Of a stretch of DNA of 64,000 nucleotides, positions 1-8,892 are shown piece by piece. The notes below the pieces were generated by a model. That model was given only the letters and a program-made list of their open reading frames with translations, made no database searches and was not told where the DNA came from. Position 1 is the stretch's first letter. Each line of letters begins with the position of its first letter. Origin of the DNA: Falsiroseomonas oleicola (GTDB lineage: Bacteria; Pseudomonadota; Alphaproteobacteria; Acetobacterales; Acetobacteraceae); assembly GCF_019029495.1 (NCBI RefSeq), contig NZ_JAERQM010000001.1, forward strand, positions 744,001-808,000, in the 5' to 3' direction. Both the position numbers and the translations under genes were made by a program.

Positions 1-1
1 C

Positions 2-682
2 TGCCTCGCCGCCTATCTGACCCGCGCGACGGAGCGCGGCTTCATGATGGTGCTGTCCTCCTCCGCCTCCGCCGCCTCCGCCGTCGCGCCCTTCGGCGGC
101 ATCACCGGCGTGCTGGCGCCGGACCCGGTGGCGGCGGGCATCCCGACCGATGGCGACCCGATCCTGATGGATGTCAGCGCCTCCATCACCACCATCAACA
201 TGGCCGGCACCCTGCAGAAGCAGGGCGCGCAATACCCGCACCCTTGGGTGCAGGACGCGGAGGGCCATCCCAGCACGGATCCGAAGGTGCTGGGCCAGGG
301 CGGCACGCTGCTGCCGGCGGGCGGGCTGGATCATGGGCAGAAGGGCTATGCCTGGGCGCTGATGAACGAGGCGATGACCCAGGGCCTGTCCGGCTATGGC
401 CGCGCCGACAAGCCGACCGGCTGGACCGCCAGCGTGTTCCTGCAGCTTTTTGACCCGGAGGCCTTCGCCGGCCTGCCCGCCTTCCTGCGCCAGACCAGCC
501 ACACCGCCGCCGCCTGCCGCGCCGCGACGCCGCGGCCAGGGGTGGAACGGGTGCGGCTGCCGGGCGAATCCGGCCTGGCGCGTCGCCGCACGGCCCTGCG
601 GGATGGGGTGGCGCTGGCGCCCGGCATCTGGGACGGGCTGCGCGGCGCGGCGACGAAGCTGGGCGTGGCGCTGCCTGGGTAA
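2..682 (+). CDS. Malate/L-lactate dehydrogenase family (Ldh_2) oxidoreductase, 3' part
   Basis: The frame is already open at base 2, so the start lies outside the window and only about 226 C-terminal residues are present. The sequence resembles the Ldh_2 family of NAD(P)-dependent 2-hydroxyacid or 2-imino-acid oxidoreductases (malate, sulfolactate, ureidoglycolate and piperideine-2-carboxylate reductases). Two stretches are typical: IPTDGDPI in the nucleotide-binding part and HGQKGYAWALMNEAMTQGL, which matches the family's 'HKGYGLALM.E' helix. The C-terminal 80 residues are rich in Arg and Ala and less conserved. Family membership is fairly secure. The substrate cannot be told from this fragment. 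The gene is followed by GC-rich hairpin DNA and a converging gene. Confidence 0.8.
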   Translation, partial: CLAAYLTRATERGFMMVLSSSASAASAVAPFGGITGVLAPDPVAAGIPTDGDPILMDVSASITTINMAGTLQKQGAQYPHPWVQDAEGHPSTDPKVLGQGGTLLPAGGLDHGQKGYAWALMNEAMTQGLSGYGRADKPTGWTASVFLQLFDPEAFAGLPAFLRQTSHTAAACRAATPRPGVERVRLPGESGLARRRTALRDGVALAPGIWDGLRGAATKLGVALPG

Positions 683-787
683 ACTGGCGCCAGGAATGGC
701 CGACCGGCGGCCGGTGAAGCCGGCCGAGGCCGCGAATGCGGCGAGTCAAGCGGCCGGAGGCCGCGCCCGGCGCCTGAGGGCCCGAAA

Positions 788-828
788 AATCATACCAACG
801 GTCGATGAAATCGACCGTTGGTATGATT
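788..828. repeat. Perfect 19-bp-arm palindrome ending in the ATACCAACGG motif
   Basis: Two 19-bp arms (788-806 and 810-828) are exact reverse complements around a GAA loop. The last base of the right arm is the first base of the stop codon (TCA on the plus strand, 828-830) of the minus-strand gene that follows. The arm contains ATACCAACGG, the same terminal motif that ends the larger repeats at 10544 and 27727, so this may be a minimal member of that family. Placed at the convergent ends of two genes, it would form a strong hairpin in either transcript and could act as a bidirectional terminator. It lacks a clear U-tract. Confidence 0.75.
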
Positions 829-1436
829 CAGCGCCGCGGGGCGCCGGGCATGCCCGGCATGCCTTGCGGCATTCCCTGGGGCATCTGCATGGTCTGGTAG
901 CCCTGCGGCCGGCGGAAGCGGGCCGGGTCCTGCGCGCCATAGGCGACGCGGGTCGCCTCCATGCTGCCGGATTCGCCACCGGAATTGCCCTGCGCCCGCA
1001 GCATCACGCCATCGGCGGTGACGCAGGCGGTGCCGCGGTCGTTGCCATCCTGGAAATTCCAGACATTGCAGGCATGGCCCGCCACCGTGTCGCTGCCCGT
1101 GCGGCTGAACTGGCCCCGGCTGGGCAGGCCGGTATTGGCCTGCTCCATCGGGATGTCCATCAGCATGCGCATCTGCTCCATCACCATGAAGCCGCGCTGC
1201 GCCCGGTGATCGGCGACCATGTAGCCCATGCCGCCCATATCCATCCGCATGGTCTGCTGCGCGGCGAGCCAGGAGATGGTCATGGAGGGCAGCCCGGCCT
1301 GCGCCCGGGCGCCGGTGACGCGATAGGTGACGGCGACATCGCGCGTCGGGAACAATTGCGGCCGCTCCTGCGCCAGGGCGGGCAGGGCCGGCAGGGCGGC
1401 GGCCAAGGCGAGGGCGGCAAGGCGGGTGGCGCGCAT
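828..1436 (-). CDS. Exported protein of unknown function, DUF4412-like
   Basis: This encodes 202 residues with a clear Sec signal peptide (MRATRLAALALAAALPALPALAQ). I chose the ATG at 1436 because the signal peptide begins there and AAGGAAAGG lies just upstream. A longer open frame upstream has no such support. The mature part is rich in Met and Gly, with a segment on oxidised or stored small molecules unclear, then a pair of cysteines (HACNVWNF and TACVTADG), and a C-terminal tail of Met-Pro-Gln-Gly repeats. The Cys pair and 'VAGHACNVW' resemble periplasmic DUF4412-type proteins, where the cysteines could form a disulfide. I cannot assign a function. It is divergent from the chemotaxis receptor. 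Confidence 0.7.
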   Translation of the reverse strand: MRATRLAALALAAALPALPALAQERPQLFPTRDVAVTYRVTGARAQAGLPSMTISWLAAQQTMRMDMGGMGYMVADHRAQRGFMVMEQMRMLMDIPMEQANTGLPSRGQFSRTGSDTVAGHACNVWNFQDGNDRGTACVTADGVMLRAQGNSGGESGSMEATRVAYGAQDPARFRRPQGYQTMQMPQGMPQGMPGMPGAPRR

Positions 1437-1534
1437 GGTCGGGACCTTTCCTTCGACGGTGCCGGACGCTCCCCCAGGGGTGCCCGCCGCGTCAAGCAAA
1501 GGCCGGCCCGACCGAAACGCGGCGAAACGTCGAT

Positions 1535-1546
1535 CACAAATTTGTG
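1535..1546. promoter_or_regulatory. 12-bp palindrome CACAAATTTGTG in a divergent promoter region
   Basis: A perfect 12-bp palindrome lies between the divergent starts at 1436 (minus) and 1610 (plus), in an AT-richer patch of this spacer. Its position would suit an operator acting on one or both genes. No repressor is known to me for this exact site, and a 12-mer palindrome can occur by chance. Confidence 0.25.
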
Positions 1547-1609
1547 TCTTCACGAAGTTTTTAGCGCGCACGGCGATACTGCGGCCGCATCCAGCCGGAG
1601 CTTGCCACG

Positions 1610-3292
1610 ATGTTGTCACGCCTATCGATCCGGGAGCGGCTGATCGCCGCCTTCGCCTTCCTGCTTCTGTGCATCGCCGGGCTCGGCGGCTTCGGCATCT
1701 TCAAGATGCAGGCGGTGAATCACGCCTCGGTGGAGATCAACGAGAACTGGCTGCCCAGCATTCAAGCCCTCGCCCGTCTACGGAACGCGATGAACGCCAT
1801 TCGTATCGACATCCGGAATCACACCTCGACACAGGAACCTAGCCAGCTTCAGGCCGTCGAAGCCCGGTTGTCCGCCACAGGCGGCGATCTCAACATGGCG
1901 CTGCGCGCTTACGAGGCGCTGGTCAGCAGCCCGGAGGAACGGCGCCTGTTCGACCAAACAGCCGCTGCCATCGAGAGCTACCTGCGCGAGATGCCGGCCA
2001 TGCTGGCAATCTCGCGCACGGAGAACCCGATCGCCGCGACCATGGCCGTCAACCGCGTGCTTTCGCCGATCGCCAGTGTCGTGACGCAGCGGCTGGAAGA
2101 GCTGACGGAGCTGAACCGGGCCGGCGCCTACGACAGCACCAAGGCCGCCGATGCCACCTTCCACAATGCCCGCACGCTGATGCTGGCCGGCGGGGGCGCC
2201 GCCATGCTGATCGGCATTCTCGTCGCCGTGATGCTGCTGCGCGCCATCAACCGCGGCATTTCCGACGTCGTCGCACCGATGCAGCGCCTGTCCCAGGGCG
2301 ACCTGACGGCGGAGGTCCCGGCCATCGCCGAACGCACCGAAATGGGCCGCATCGCCGCGGCGCTGCGCGTCTTCAAGACGGCGCTGGAGGAGAAGCAGCG
2401 CGCCGACGCCGCCATCCGCCAGGAGGAACAGGCCAAGGCCCGCCGCGCCGAGACCGTCGCCAAGCTCGTCGCCGGCTTCGAGGCGGAGGCCGAACAGGCC
2501 CTGACCGGCGTCGCCGCCGCCACCAGCCAGCTCGACACCATGGCCGGCAGCATGACCAAGACGGCCCGCGATGGCGAAAGCCGCGCCGCCTCCGTCGCCG
2601 CCGCCGCCGAACAGGCCTCCGCCAGCGTGCAGAACGTGGCCGCGGCGGCCGAGGAACTCGGCGCCTCCATCGCCGAGATCGCCCGCCGGGTGACCGACAG
2701 CGCCACGGCGGCGCGCAATGCGGCGGAGGGTGCACGCGCCAGCGACGCCGCCATCACCAGCCTGTCCGAGGCCGCGCAGCGGATCGGCGATGTGGTGCGG
2801 CTGATCGCCAATATCGCCGGCCAGACCAACCTGCTCGCCCTGAACGCCACCATCGAGGCGGCGCGCGCCGGCGAACACGGCAAGGGCTTCGCGGTGGTCG
2901 CCAGCGAGGTGAAGGCCCTGGCTGCACAGACCGCCAGCGCCACGGAACAGATCAGCACGCAGATCGCCGCCATGCAGGCGGAGACGCGCGGCGCGGTGGA
3001 CGCCATCCGTGGCATCGCCGCGACCATCGACCAGGTGGACCAGATCACCGTGCAGGTGGCCGCCGCGGCCGAGGAACAGGCCAGCGCGACGCAGGAAATC
3101 GTCCGCGCGGTGGCGGAGGCCGCGACCGGCACCCGCGAAGTCTCCCGCTTCACCGGCGAATTGTCGCAGGGCGCGGTGGCGACCGGGGAAGCCGCCTCGC
3201 AGGTCGGCGCCTCCTCCGGCGAATTGACCCAGCGTTCGCAGCGGCTGCGCCAGCAGGTGGATGGCTTCCTCTCCGGCATCCGCGCTGCCTGA
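1610..3292 (+). CDS. Methyl-accepting chemotaxis protein
   Basis: This 560-residue transmembrane chemoreceptor senses a periplasmic signal and controls CheA. Layout: TM1 about residues 9-30, a four-helix-bundle-type sensor to about 190, TM2 about 192-212, a HAMP domain ([15 protein letters not shown]) to about 265, then a long coiled-coil signalling domain. The conserved hairpin tip is visible near residues 403-435 ([18 protein letters not shown], then [15 protein letters not shown]). The start ATG has GGAG nine bases upstream. The sensor domain is not close to one I can tie to a ligand. It ends [12 protein letters not shown], typical of alphaproteobacterial receptors, and shows no CheB/CheR-tethering pentapeptide. 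No other che genes are nearby, so it is an orphan receptor. Confidence 0.95.
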   Translation: MLSRLSIRERLIAAFAFLLLCIAGLGGFGIFKMQAVNHASVEINENWLPSIQALARLRNAMNAIRIDIRNHTSTQEPSQLQAVEARLSATGGDLNMALRAYEALVSSPEERRLFDQTAAAIESYLREMPAMLAISRTENPIAATMAVNRVLSPIASVVTQRLEELTELNRAGAYDSTKAADATFHNARTLMLAGGGAAMLIGILVAVMLLRAINRGISDVVAPMQRLSQGDLTAEVPAIAERTEMGRIAAALRVFKTALEEKQRADAAIRQEEQAKARRAETVAKLVAGFEAEAEQALTGVAAATSQLDTMAGSMTKTARDGESRAASVAAAAEQASASVQNVAAAAEELGASIAEIARRVTDSATAARNAAEGARASDAAITSLSEAAQRIGDVVRLIANIAGQTNLLALNATIEAARAGEHGKGFAVVASEVKALAAQTASATEQISTQIAAMQAETRGAVDAIRGIAATIDQVDQITVQVAAAAEEQASATQEIVRAVAEAATGTREVSRFTGELSQGAVATGEAASQVGASSGELTQRSQRLRQQVDGFLSGIRAA

Positions 3293-3357
3293 TTGCAGAG
3301 CGCGATGACCGGAGGTGCGCAGGCACCGAAGGTCTGAATCGCGCGATCTACCCGCCG

Positions 3358-3384
3358 GCGGCGATCCTGTGCCAGGATCGCCGC
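3358..3384 (+). promoter_or_regulatory. Perfect 12-bp hairpin abutting the next start codon
   Basis: Arms 3358-3369 and 3373-3384 are exact reverse complements around a TGC loop, and the ATG at 3385 follows immediately. The only Shine-Dalgarno-like bases (AGGAT) lie inside the right arm, so a transcript reading through would have its ribosome site locked in a stem. It may also simply end the upstream chemoreceptor transcript. Confidence 0.55.
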
Positions 3385-3738
3385 ATGTCTCCGTCCCCCG
3401 CCGAGCGGCTGCGCCGCATCTGTCTTGCCCTGCCGGAATCGGTGGAGGTCGAGGCATGGGAACAGCCGACCTTCCGGGTGCGCGGGAAGATCTTCGCCAT
3501 GCTGCAGGGGTCGGAAGACGGGCTGGCGGTGTGGTTCAAGGCGCCGTCCGGCAGCCAGGAGGTGCTGGTGGAAGCCGCGCCCTACCGCTTCTTCCGCCCA
3601 CCCTATCTCGGCCATAAGGGCTGGGTCGCGCTGCGGCTGGCGGACGGGGTGGACTGGGCGGAGGTGGAGGCGCTGGTGCGCCGCAGTTTTTCGCTGATCG
3701 CGCCGAAGCGGCTGGCGGCGCAGTTGGCCGCCACCTGA
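3385..3738 (+). CDS. MmcQ/YjbR family protein
   Basis: This 117-residue protein matches the MmcQ/YjbR (DUF419) family, small cytoplasmic alpha/beta proteins with a double-wing DNA-binding-like fold and no settled role. Seen here: the N-terminal LALPESVEVEAWEQPTFRV motif, the central GLAVWFKAP strand, and C-terminal GHKGWVALRL followed by a helix (EVEALVRRSFSLIAPKRL), all in the usual order and at full family length. The start is fixed by the lack of other upstream starts in frame, although it directly abuts a hairpin that could hide its ribosome site. It converges on ftsK with only a one-base gap between the stop codons. Confidence 0.85.
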   Translation: MSPSPAERLRRICLALPESVEVEAWEQPTFRVRGKIFAMLQGSEDGLAVWFKAPSGSQEVLVEAAPYRFFRPPYLGHKGWVALRLADGVDWAEVEALVRRSFSLIAPKRLAAQLAAT

Positions 3739-3739
3739 G

Positions 3740-6301
3740 TCAGTCCCGCGGCCCCGGCGCCAGCACTTCCCGCTTGCCGACATGGTTGGCCGCGCCGACC
3801 ACGCCGTTCTTCTCCATCTGCTCGATCAGCTTGGCGGCGCGGTTGTAGCCGATGTTCAGGTGGCGCTGGACGAAGCTGGTGCTGGCCTTGCCCTCCCGCG
3901 TCACCAGCTCCACCGCCTGATCATACAGCGAGGCCTCGCCATCGGTATTGCCGCCGAGCATACCGGAGAGGTCGGGGCCACCGCCCTCCTCATCCACCTC
4001 GGTGACTTCCTCGATATAGGACGGCTCGGCCTGTTCGCGCAGGAAGGCGACGATCGCCTCCACCTCCTCATCGGTGACGAAGGGGCCGTGCACGCGGCTG
4101 ACGCGGCCGCCGCCGGCCATGTGCAGCATGTCGCCCTGGCCCAGCAACTGCTCGGCGCCCATCTCGCCGAGGATGGTGCGGCTGTCGATCTTGGACGTCA
4201 CCTGGAAGCTGATGCGGGTCGGGAAGTTCGCCTTGATGGTGCCGGTGATCACATCCACCGACGGCCGCTGCGTCGCCATGATCACATGGATGCCGGCGGC
4301 GCGCGCCATCTGCGCCAGGCGCTGCACCGCGGCCTCGATGTCCTTGCCGGCGACGATCATCAGGTCGGCCATTTCGTCGATGACCACGACGATCATCGGC
4401 AGCGGCTCCAGCGCCAGGGGCTGGTCCTCGAAGAGCGGCTTGTTGGTCTCCGGGTCGAAGCCGACCTGCACGCGGCGCGTCAGCACCTCGCCCCGGGCGC
4501 GGGCGGCGCTCACCTTCTCGTTGTAGCCGCCGATATTGCGGACACCGAGCTGGGACATGGCGCGGTAGCGCTTTTCCATTTCCCGGACGGTCCACTTCAA
4601 GGCGCCGATCGCCTTGGCGGGTTCCGTCACCACCGGGGCCAGCAGATGCGGGATGCGGTCGTAGACCGACAATTCCAGCATCTTCGGGTCGATCATGATG
4701 AAGCGGCACTCATCCGGGGTGAAGCGGTAGAGCAGCGACAGGATCATGGTGTTGATGCCGACCGACTTGCCCGAGCCGGTGGTGCCCGCGATCAGCAGAT
4801 GCGGCATGCGGGCGAGGTCGGCGATCACCGGCGCGCCGCCGATATCTTTCCCCAATGCCAGCGGCAGCTTCGCCTGGTGGCGGTGCCAGTCCTCCGCCAT
4901 CATCATCTCGGAGAAATAGACCATCTCCCGCTTGGCATTCGGCAGTTCGATGCCGATCACGTTGCGGCCGGGCACGGTGGCGATGCGGACGGCGGTGACG
5001 GACATGGAGCGGGCGATGTCGTCGGCCAGGCCGATGACGCGGGCGGATTTGGTGCCCGGGGCGGGTTCCAGCTCATACAGCGTGACCACGGGGCCGGGGC
5101 GGATCTCGGCGATGCGGCCGCGCACGCCGTAATCCTCCAGCACCGTCTCCAGCATCCGCGCATTGCCCTGAAGCGCCTCCTCCGACGGGCCGGTGTTGCG
5201 GCGGGCGGGCGGGGCGGCGAGCAGCGACAGCGGCGGGAAGCGCCACTGGCCATCCGGCAGGTCGAGATGGCCCTGGCGCGCATTGGCCACCGGCTTCGGC
5301 GGCGCGGCGCGTTCCGCCACGCGCGGCGCGACGGGCTTGCCCCGGGGGGGTGCCCCGGCCGGCGCGGCCGCGGGGGTCGCGGCGCGCTCCTCCTGCGCGC
5401 CGAAGGAGGGTTCGCGCCGCGCGACGGCCGGGCCGGCTGGCGGCGCATCCTCCACCAGGGCCTCGGCATTGCGCAGCAATTCGGACAGCGGCATCTCCCG
5501 CTCCCGCCGCCGGCGCATGACGCCGCCGACGGCGCCGCCGACAGCGCCACCGATCGCGCGGAAGGGCCAGGTCACGGCACGGGTGAACAGGCCGGGCGGC
5601 ACATGCTCCCCCACCTGCCGGGCGCGGGAGGCGGTGAGGCGCGCCGCGCCGCTGGCGGCACTGCCGGCCACCGCGCCGGCGGCGGAACCGGCCCGCCGCC
5701 ATTCGCCGAGCGTCAGGCCGAGCGCAACAAAGCCCAGCAGCGCCATCAGCACCGCCAGCACCAGATGCGCGATGCCGGCACCGACCGGGCCGAGCAGGTC
5801 GCGCATCAGGCCGAGCAACGCCTGCGCCGTCACCGGCCCCGCCGCGCCGCCCGGGCCGGCGGCGGCGGGCACATCGGCGGGCAGCGGCAGCAGCATCAGG
5901 GTGGCGGCCAGCAGCGGCATGGCCGCCAGCAGGCAGGCCAGCCGCAGCGGAAAGGGGGCGAGGCCGCGATGCGTCGCCAGCCGCCAGGCCCAGGTCATCA
6001 GGCAGGCCACCGGCAGGAAGGCGGCGTAGCCGACGCCCTGGAGCATGAGGTCCGCGACATGCGCCCCCAGCGACCCGGCCAGGTTGGCGGTGGGCTGGGC
6101 CGTGGCGGTGGAGAAGGAGGGGTCGCCCGGATCGTAGCTGGCCAGCGCCAGCCCCAGCACCAGCCCCGTCACCACCAGGATCAGCGCCAGCAGCTCCGCC
6201 AGCCGCCGCCGGACGGCGGCCATGACGGCAGGTGAGGCGAAGCGGCGCCCGGCTGCGGCGAGCCGGTCGCCCACGGCCGGGGTGCTGGCGGTGCGGGCCA
6301 T
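3740..6301 (-). CDS. ftsK: DNA translocase FtsK
   Basis: This 853-residue septal DNA pump moves chromosome termini towards dif during division. The N-terminus has several hydrophobic segments (about residues 35-200, consistent with four TM helices). A proline/alanine-rich linker of modest length follows. The motor domain contains Walker [11 protein letters not shown] (about 505-514) and Walker [14 protein letters not shown]. The C-terminal winged-helix gamma domain, which reads KOPS polarity sites, is present ([19 protein letters not shown] to GKREVL). The size is typical for alphaproteobacteria, which have shorter linkers than E. coli. The single ATG start at 6301 begins MARTAST. It appears monocistronic, divided from arfB by a spacer of about 157 bp. 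Confidence 0.97.
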   Translation of the reverse strand: MARTASTPAVGDRLAAAGRRFASPAVMAAVRRRLAELLALILVVTGLVLGLALASYDPGDPSFSTATAQPTANLAGSLGAHVADLMLQGVGYAAFLPVACLMTWAWRLATHRGLAPFPLRLACLLAAMPLLAATLMLLPLPADVPAAAGPGGAAGPVTAQALLGLMRDLLGPVGAGIAHLVLAVLMALLGFVALGLTLGEWRRAGSAAGAVAGSAASGAARLTASRARQVGEHVPPGLFTRAVTWPFRAIGGAVGGAVGGVMRRRREREMPLSELLRNAEALVEDAPPAGPAVARREPSFGAQEERAATPAAAPAGAPPRGKPVAPRVAERAAPPKPVANARQGHLDLPDGQWRFPPLSLLAAPPARRNTGPSEEALQGNARMLETVLEDYGVRGRIAEIRPGPVVTLYELEPAPGTKSARVIGLADDIARSMSVTAVRIATVPGRNVIGIELPNAKREMVYFSEMMMAEDWHRHQAKLPLALGKDIGGAPVIADLARMPHLLIAGTTGSGKSVGINTMILSLLYRFTPDECRFIMIDPKMLELSVYDRIPHLLAPVVTEPAKAIGALKWTVREMEKRYRAMSQLGVRNIGGYNEKVSAARARGEVLTRRVQVGFDPETNKPLFEDQPLALEPLPMIVVVIDEMADLMIVAGKDIEAAVQRLAQMARAAGIHVIMATQRPSVDVITGTIKANFPTRISFQVTSKIDSRTILGEMGAEQLLGQGDMLHMAGGGRVSRVHGPFVTDEEVEAIVAFLREQAEPSYIEEVTEVDEEGGGPDLSGMLGGNTDGEASLYDQAVELVTREGKASTSFVQRHLNIGYNRAAKLIEQMEKNGVVGAANHVGKREVLAPGPRD

Positions 6302-6406
6302 CGAGGGTGGTTCCTGAAGCTTTGCGGGAACTCTACACCGGAAGCCGTTCGGATTGAACGGTGTTTGGTGGCCGCTCGGTTGCCGGGCTGCCTACAGCGC
6401 GACCTG

Positions 6407-6442
6407 CGCCCGCCACAGGCGGGCGAGCGGCCGAACGGCCGC
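6407..6442 (-). repeat. Two adjacent hairpins 3' of arfB
   Basis: Arms 6407-6414/6418-6425 (loop ACA) and 6427-6433/6436-6442 (loop AA) are perfect. The second hairpin and its flank, GAGCGGCCGAACGGCCGCCG, closely match the GCGGCC-CGGCCGC hairpin in the repeat at 10544-10709 when that is read on the opposite strand. This may be a degraded copy of that family. It lies just downstream of the arfB stop and could end its transcript. Confidence 0.4.
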
Positions 6443-6458
6443 CGCCCCTGCGGCGTCG

Positions 6459-6884
6459 TTAATCCGCCGGCGGCCGGGTGTTGCGCAGCTTCTTCACCCC
6501 GCTGCGCAGCTTCTTCCCCTCCAGCCGCCGCATCTGCGCGCCATAGCTGGGCTTGGTGGCGCGGCGGGTCGGCGGTGGCGGCTCGGCGGCCTTGGCCAGC
6601 AGCTCGTCCAGCCTTTCGCGCGCATCGGTGCGGTTGCGGTCCTGGGTGCGGAAGCGCTGCGCCTGGATCACCAGCACCCCATCCTGGGTGATGCGCCGCC
6701 CCGCCAGCGTCGCCAGCCGCCGCGCCATGTATTCGCCGAGGTCGAGCCGCTTCAGGTCGAGCCGCAGCTCCACCGCCGTCTCCACCTTGTTGACGTTCTG
6801 GCCGCCGGGGCCGGAGGAGCGCACGAAGCGTTCCTCCAGCGCGTCATCGGGGATGGGGGGGATGCGGGCCATGCGGCGCCTCAT
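6459..6884 (-). CDS. arfB: Alternative ribosome-rescue factor ArfB (peptidyl-tRNA hydrolase YaeJ)
   Basis: This 141-residue stand-alone release-factor-like protein frees ribosomes stalled at mRNA ends. The catalytic GGQ loop is present (SSGPGGQNVNKVETAVELR, GGQ at 27-29), followed by the class I release-factor core and the Lys/Arg-rich C-terminal tail (RRLEGKKLRSGVKKLRN) that family members insert into the empty mRNA channel. The length agrees with ArfB and is far too short for PrfA or PrfB. Two start codons are possible: 6884, with GAGGGGGC just upstream, or the internal ATG at 6872, giving MARIPPIPDD. The second agrees a little better with homologue length. Confidence 0.92.
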   Translation of the reverse strand: MRRRMARIPPIPDDALEERFVRSSGPGGQNVNKVETAVELRLDLKRLDLGEYMARRLATLAGRRITQDGVLVIQAQRFRTQDRNRTDARERLDELLAKAAEPPPPTRRATKPSYGAQMRRLEGKKLRSGVKKLRNTRPPAD

Positions 6885-6914
6885 GCCCCCTCACGCAAGG
6901 CTGCGCAAATGAAA

Positions 6915-6944
6915 AGGGCGCCGGGGGTTGCCCCCCGACGCCCT
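6915..6944 (-). terminator. Intrinsic terminator of glnK-amtB
   Basis: A GC-rich stem-loop (AGGGCG-CCGGGGG pairing with CCCCC-CGACGCCCT, one mismatch) lies 22 bp past the amtB stop. On the minus strand it is followed by CCCTTTTC, a short U-tract. This is the best-formed intrinsic terminator in the window. Confidence 0.75.
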
Positions 6945-6965
6945 GTTTCGTTGATCGCCGAAGCT

Positions 6966-8294
6966 TCAGCCGAGACGCTCGCCGTGCAGGGAGACGTCGA
7001 GACCCTCGCGCTCCTCATCCTCGGTCACGCGGAGGCCGACGATGGCATCCACGATCTTGAGCAGGATGAAGGTGGCGACCGCGGTGAAGATGAACACCGC
7101 GACCACGGCATAGACCTGGGTCAGGAACTGCGACATGGAGCCGCTGATCCCGGCCGGGTCCGCCGCCGTGCCCGACAGCGGGCCATAGGCCAGGAAGCCC
7201 ACCATCAAGGCGCCGACGATGCCGCAGACGCCATGCACGCCGAAGGCGTCCAGGCTGTCGTCATAGCCGCACATGTGCTTCAGCGCCGTGGCGCCCCAGA
7301 AGCCGGCGAGGCCAGCGACCAGACCGATGACCAGCGCGGAGCCCGGCAGCACGAAGCCCGCCGCCGGGGTGATGGCCACCAGGCCCGCCACGGCGCCGGA
7401 GATGGCGCCGAGCACGGAGGGCTTGCCCTTCGTGGCCCATTCCGCCGCCAGCCAGGCCAGCACCGCACCGGCGGCTGCCACCTGCGTCACCAGCATCGCC
7501 ATGCCGGCGCGCGCATTGGCGCCGACGGCGGAGCCGGCATTGAAGCCGAACCAGCCCACCCACAGCATGCTCGCGCCGATCACGGCGAAAGCGAGGTTGT
7601 AGGGGGACATGTTCTCCGTCCCGTAGCCGGTGCGCTTGCCCAGCACGATCGCCGCCACCAGGCCGGCCACGCCGGCATTGATGTGCACCACCGTGCCGCC
7701 CGCGAAGTCCAGCGCGCCGAGGGCGAAGATCCAGCCATTCGGATGCCAGACCCAGTGCGCCACCGGGGAGTAGACCAGCAGGGTCCAGAGCGTGATGAAG
7801 ACCAGCAGCGCGGAGAACTTCATGCGGTCGGCCACGGCGCCGGTGATCAGCGCCGCGGTGATGATCGCGAAGGTCATCTGGAAGGTCACGAAGACGCTCT
7901 CCGGGATCGTCGTCGCCACCGCGCCGTCGCCGGAGCCGAGCACGAAGGGACGGTCCCAGCCTTCCCCCATGCCGGAGAGGAACAGCTTCGAGACGTCGCC
8001 GATATAGGCATTGCCGTCGCCGAAGGCGAGGCTGTAGCCCAGCACCATCCACAGCACGCCAACCAGGCCGCAGACCGCGAAGGACTGCATCATTGTGGCC
8101 AGCACGTTCTTCTTGCGGACCATGCCCGCATAGAAAAGCGCCAGGCCCGGCACGGTCATCATCAGCACGATGGCCGTGCTGGTCAGCATCCAGGCGGTGT
8201 CGCCGGTGTCGATGGTCGCGTCCTGCGCGAAGGCCGCGCCGGATACGAGCAGCGCCGGCAGCGCCATGGCAGCGGCGCGCGCAATCCTCGTCAT
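6966..8294 (-). CDS. amtB: Ammonium transporter AmtB
   Basis: This 442-residue inner-membrane protein conducts NH4+/NH3. It has a signal-peptide-like first helix (ARAAAMALPALLVSGAAFAQ), as many Amt proteins do, then about eleven TM segments. The two pore histidines are visible in SPVAHWVWHPNGW and GVHGVCGIVGALMVG. The ATG at 8294 is preferred because it starts the signal peptide and has AGGA upstream. Longer in-frame options run into glnK. It lies 61 bp after glnK in the same orientation, the classic glnK-amtB operon, in which GlnK blocks the pore when nitrogen is plentiful. A sigma-54 site upstream of glnK fits this control. Confidence 0.96.
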   Translation of the reverse strand: MTRIARAAAMALPALLVSGAAFAQDATIDTGDTAWMLTSTAIVLMMTVPGLALFYAGMVRKKNVLATMMQSFAVCGLVGVLWMVLGYSLAFGDGNAYIGDVSKLFLSGMGEGWDRPFVLGSGDGAVATTIPESVFVTFQMTFAIITAALITGAVADRMKFSALLVFITLWTLLVYSPVAHWVWHPNGWIFALGALDFAGGTVVHINAGVAGLVAAIVLGKRTGYGTENMSPYNLAFAVIGASMLWVGWFGFNAGSAVGANARAGMAMLVTQVAAAGAVLAWLAAEWATKGKPSVLGAISGAVAGLVAITPAAGFVLPGSALVIGLVAGLAGFWGATALKHMCGYDDSLDAFGVHGVCGIVGALMVGFLAYGPLSGTAADPAGISGSMSQFLTQVYAVVAVFIFTAVATFILLKIVDAIVGLRVTEDEEREGLDVSLHGERLG

Positions 8295-8355
8295 TCCCCC
8301 GTTCCTCATCATGCCCCCGGTCTTCACCTTGGGTGTGTTGTCGCCCGACATGCGG

Positions 8356-8838
<483 letters not shown>

Positions 8839-8892
8839 TTAGGCAATTGCCTCGCCCTTGCCGAAGCGCCGCTTCGGGGCGACTTTCAGCGT

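Noticed and set aside
3782-6235. Long open frame on the plus strand across ftsK
   Set aside because: It is antisense to a certain gene, is dominated by His/Arg/Ala/Gly, and has no domain. High-GC coding DNA often leaves such frames open.
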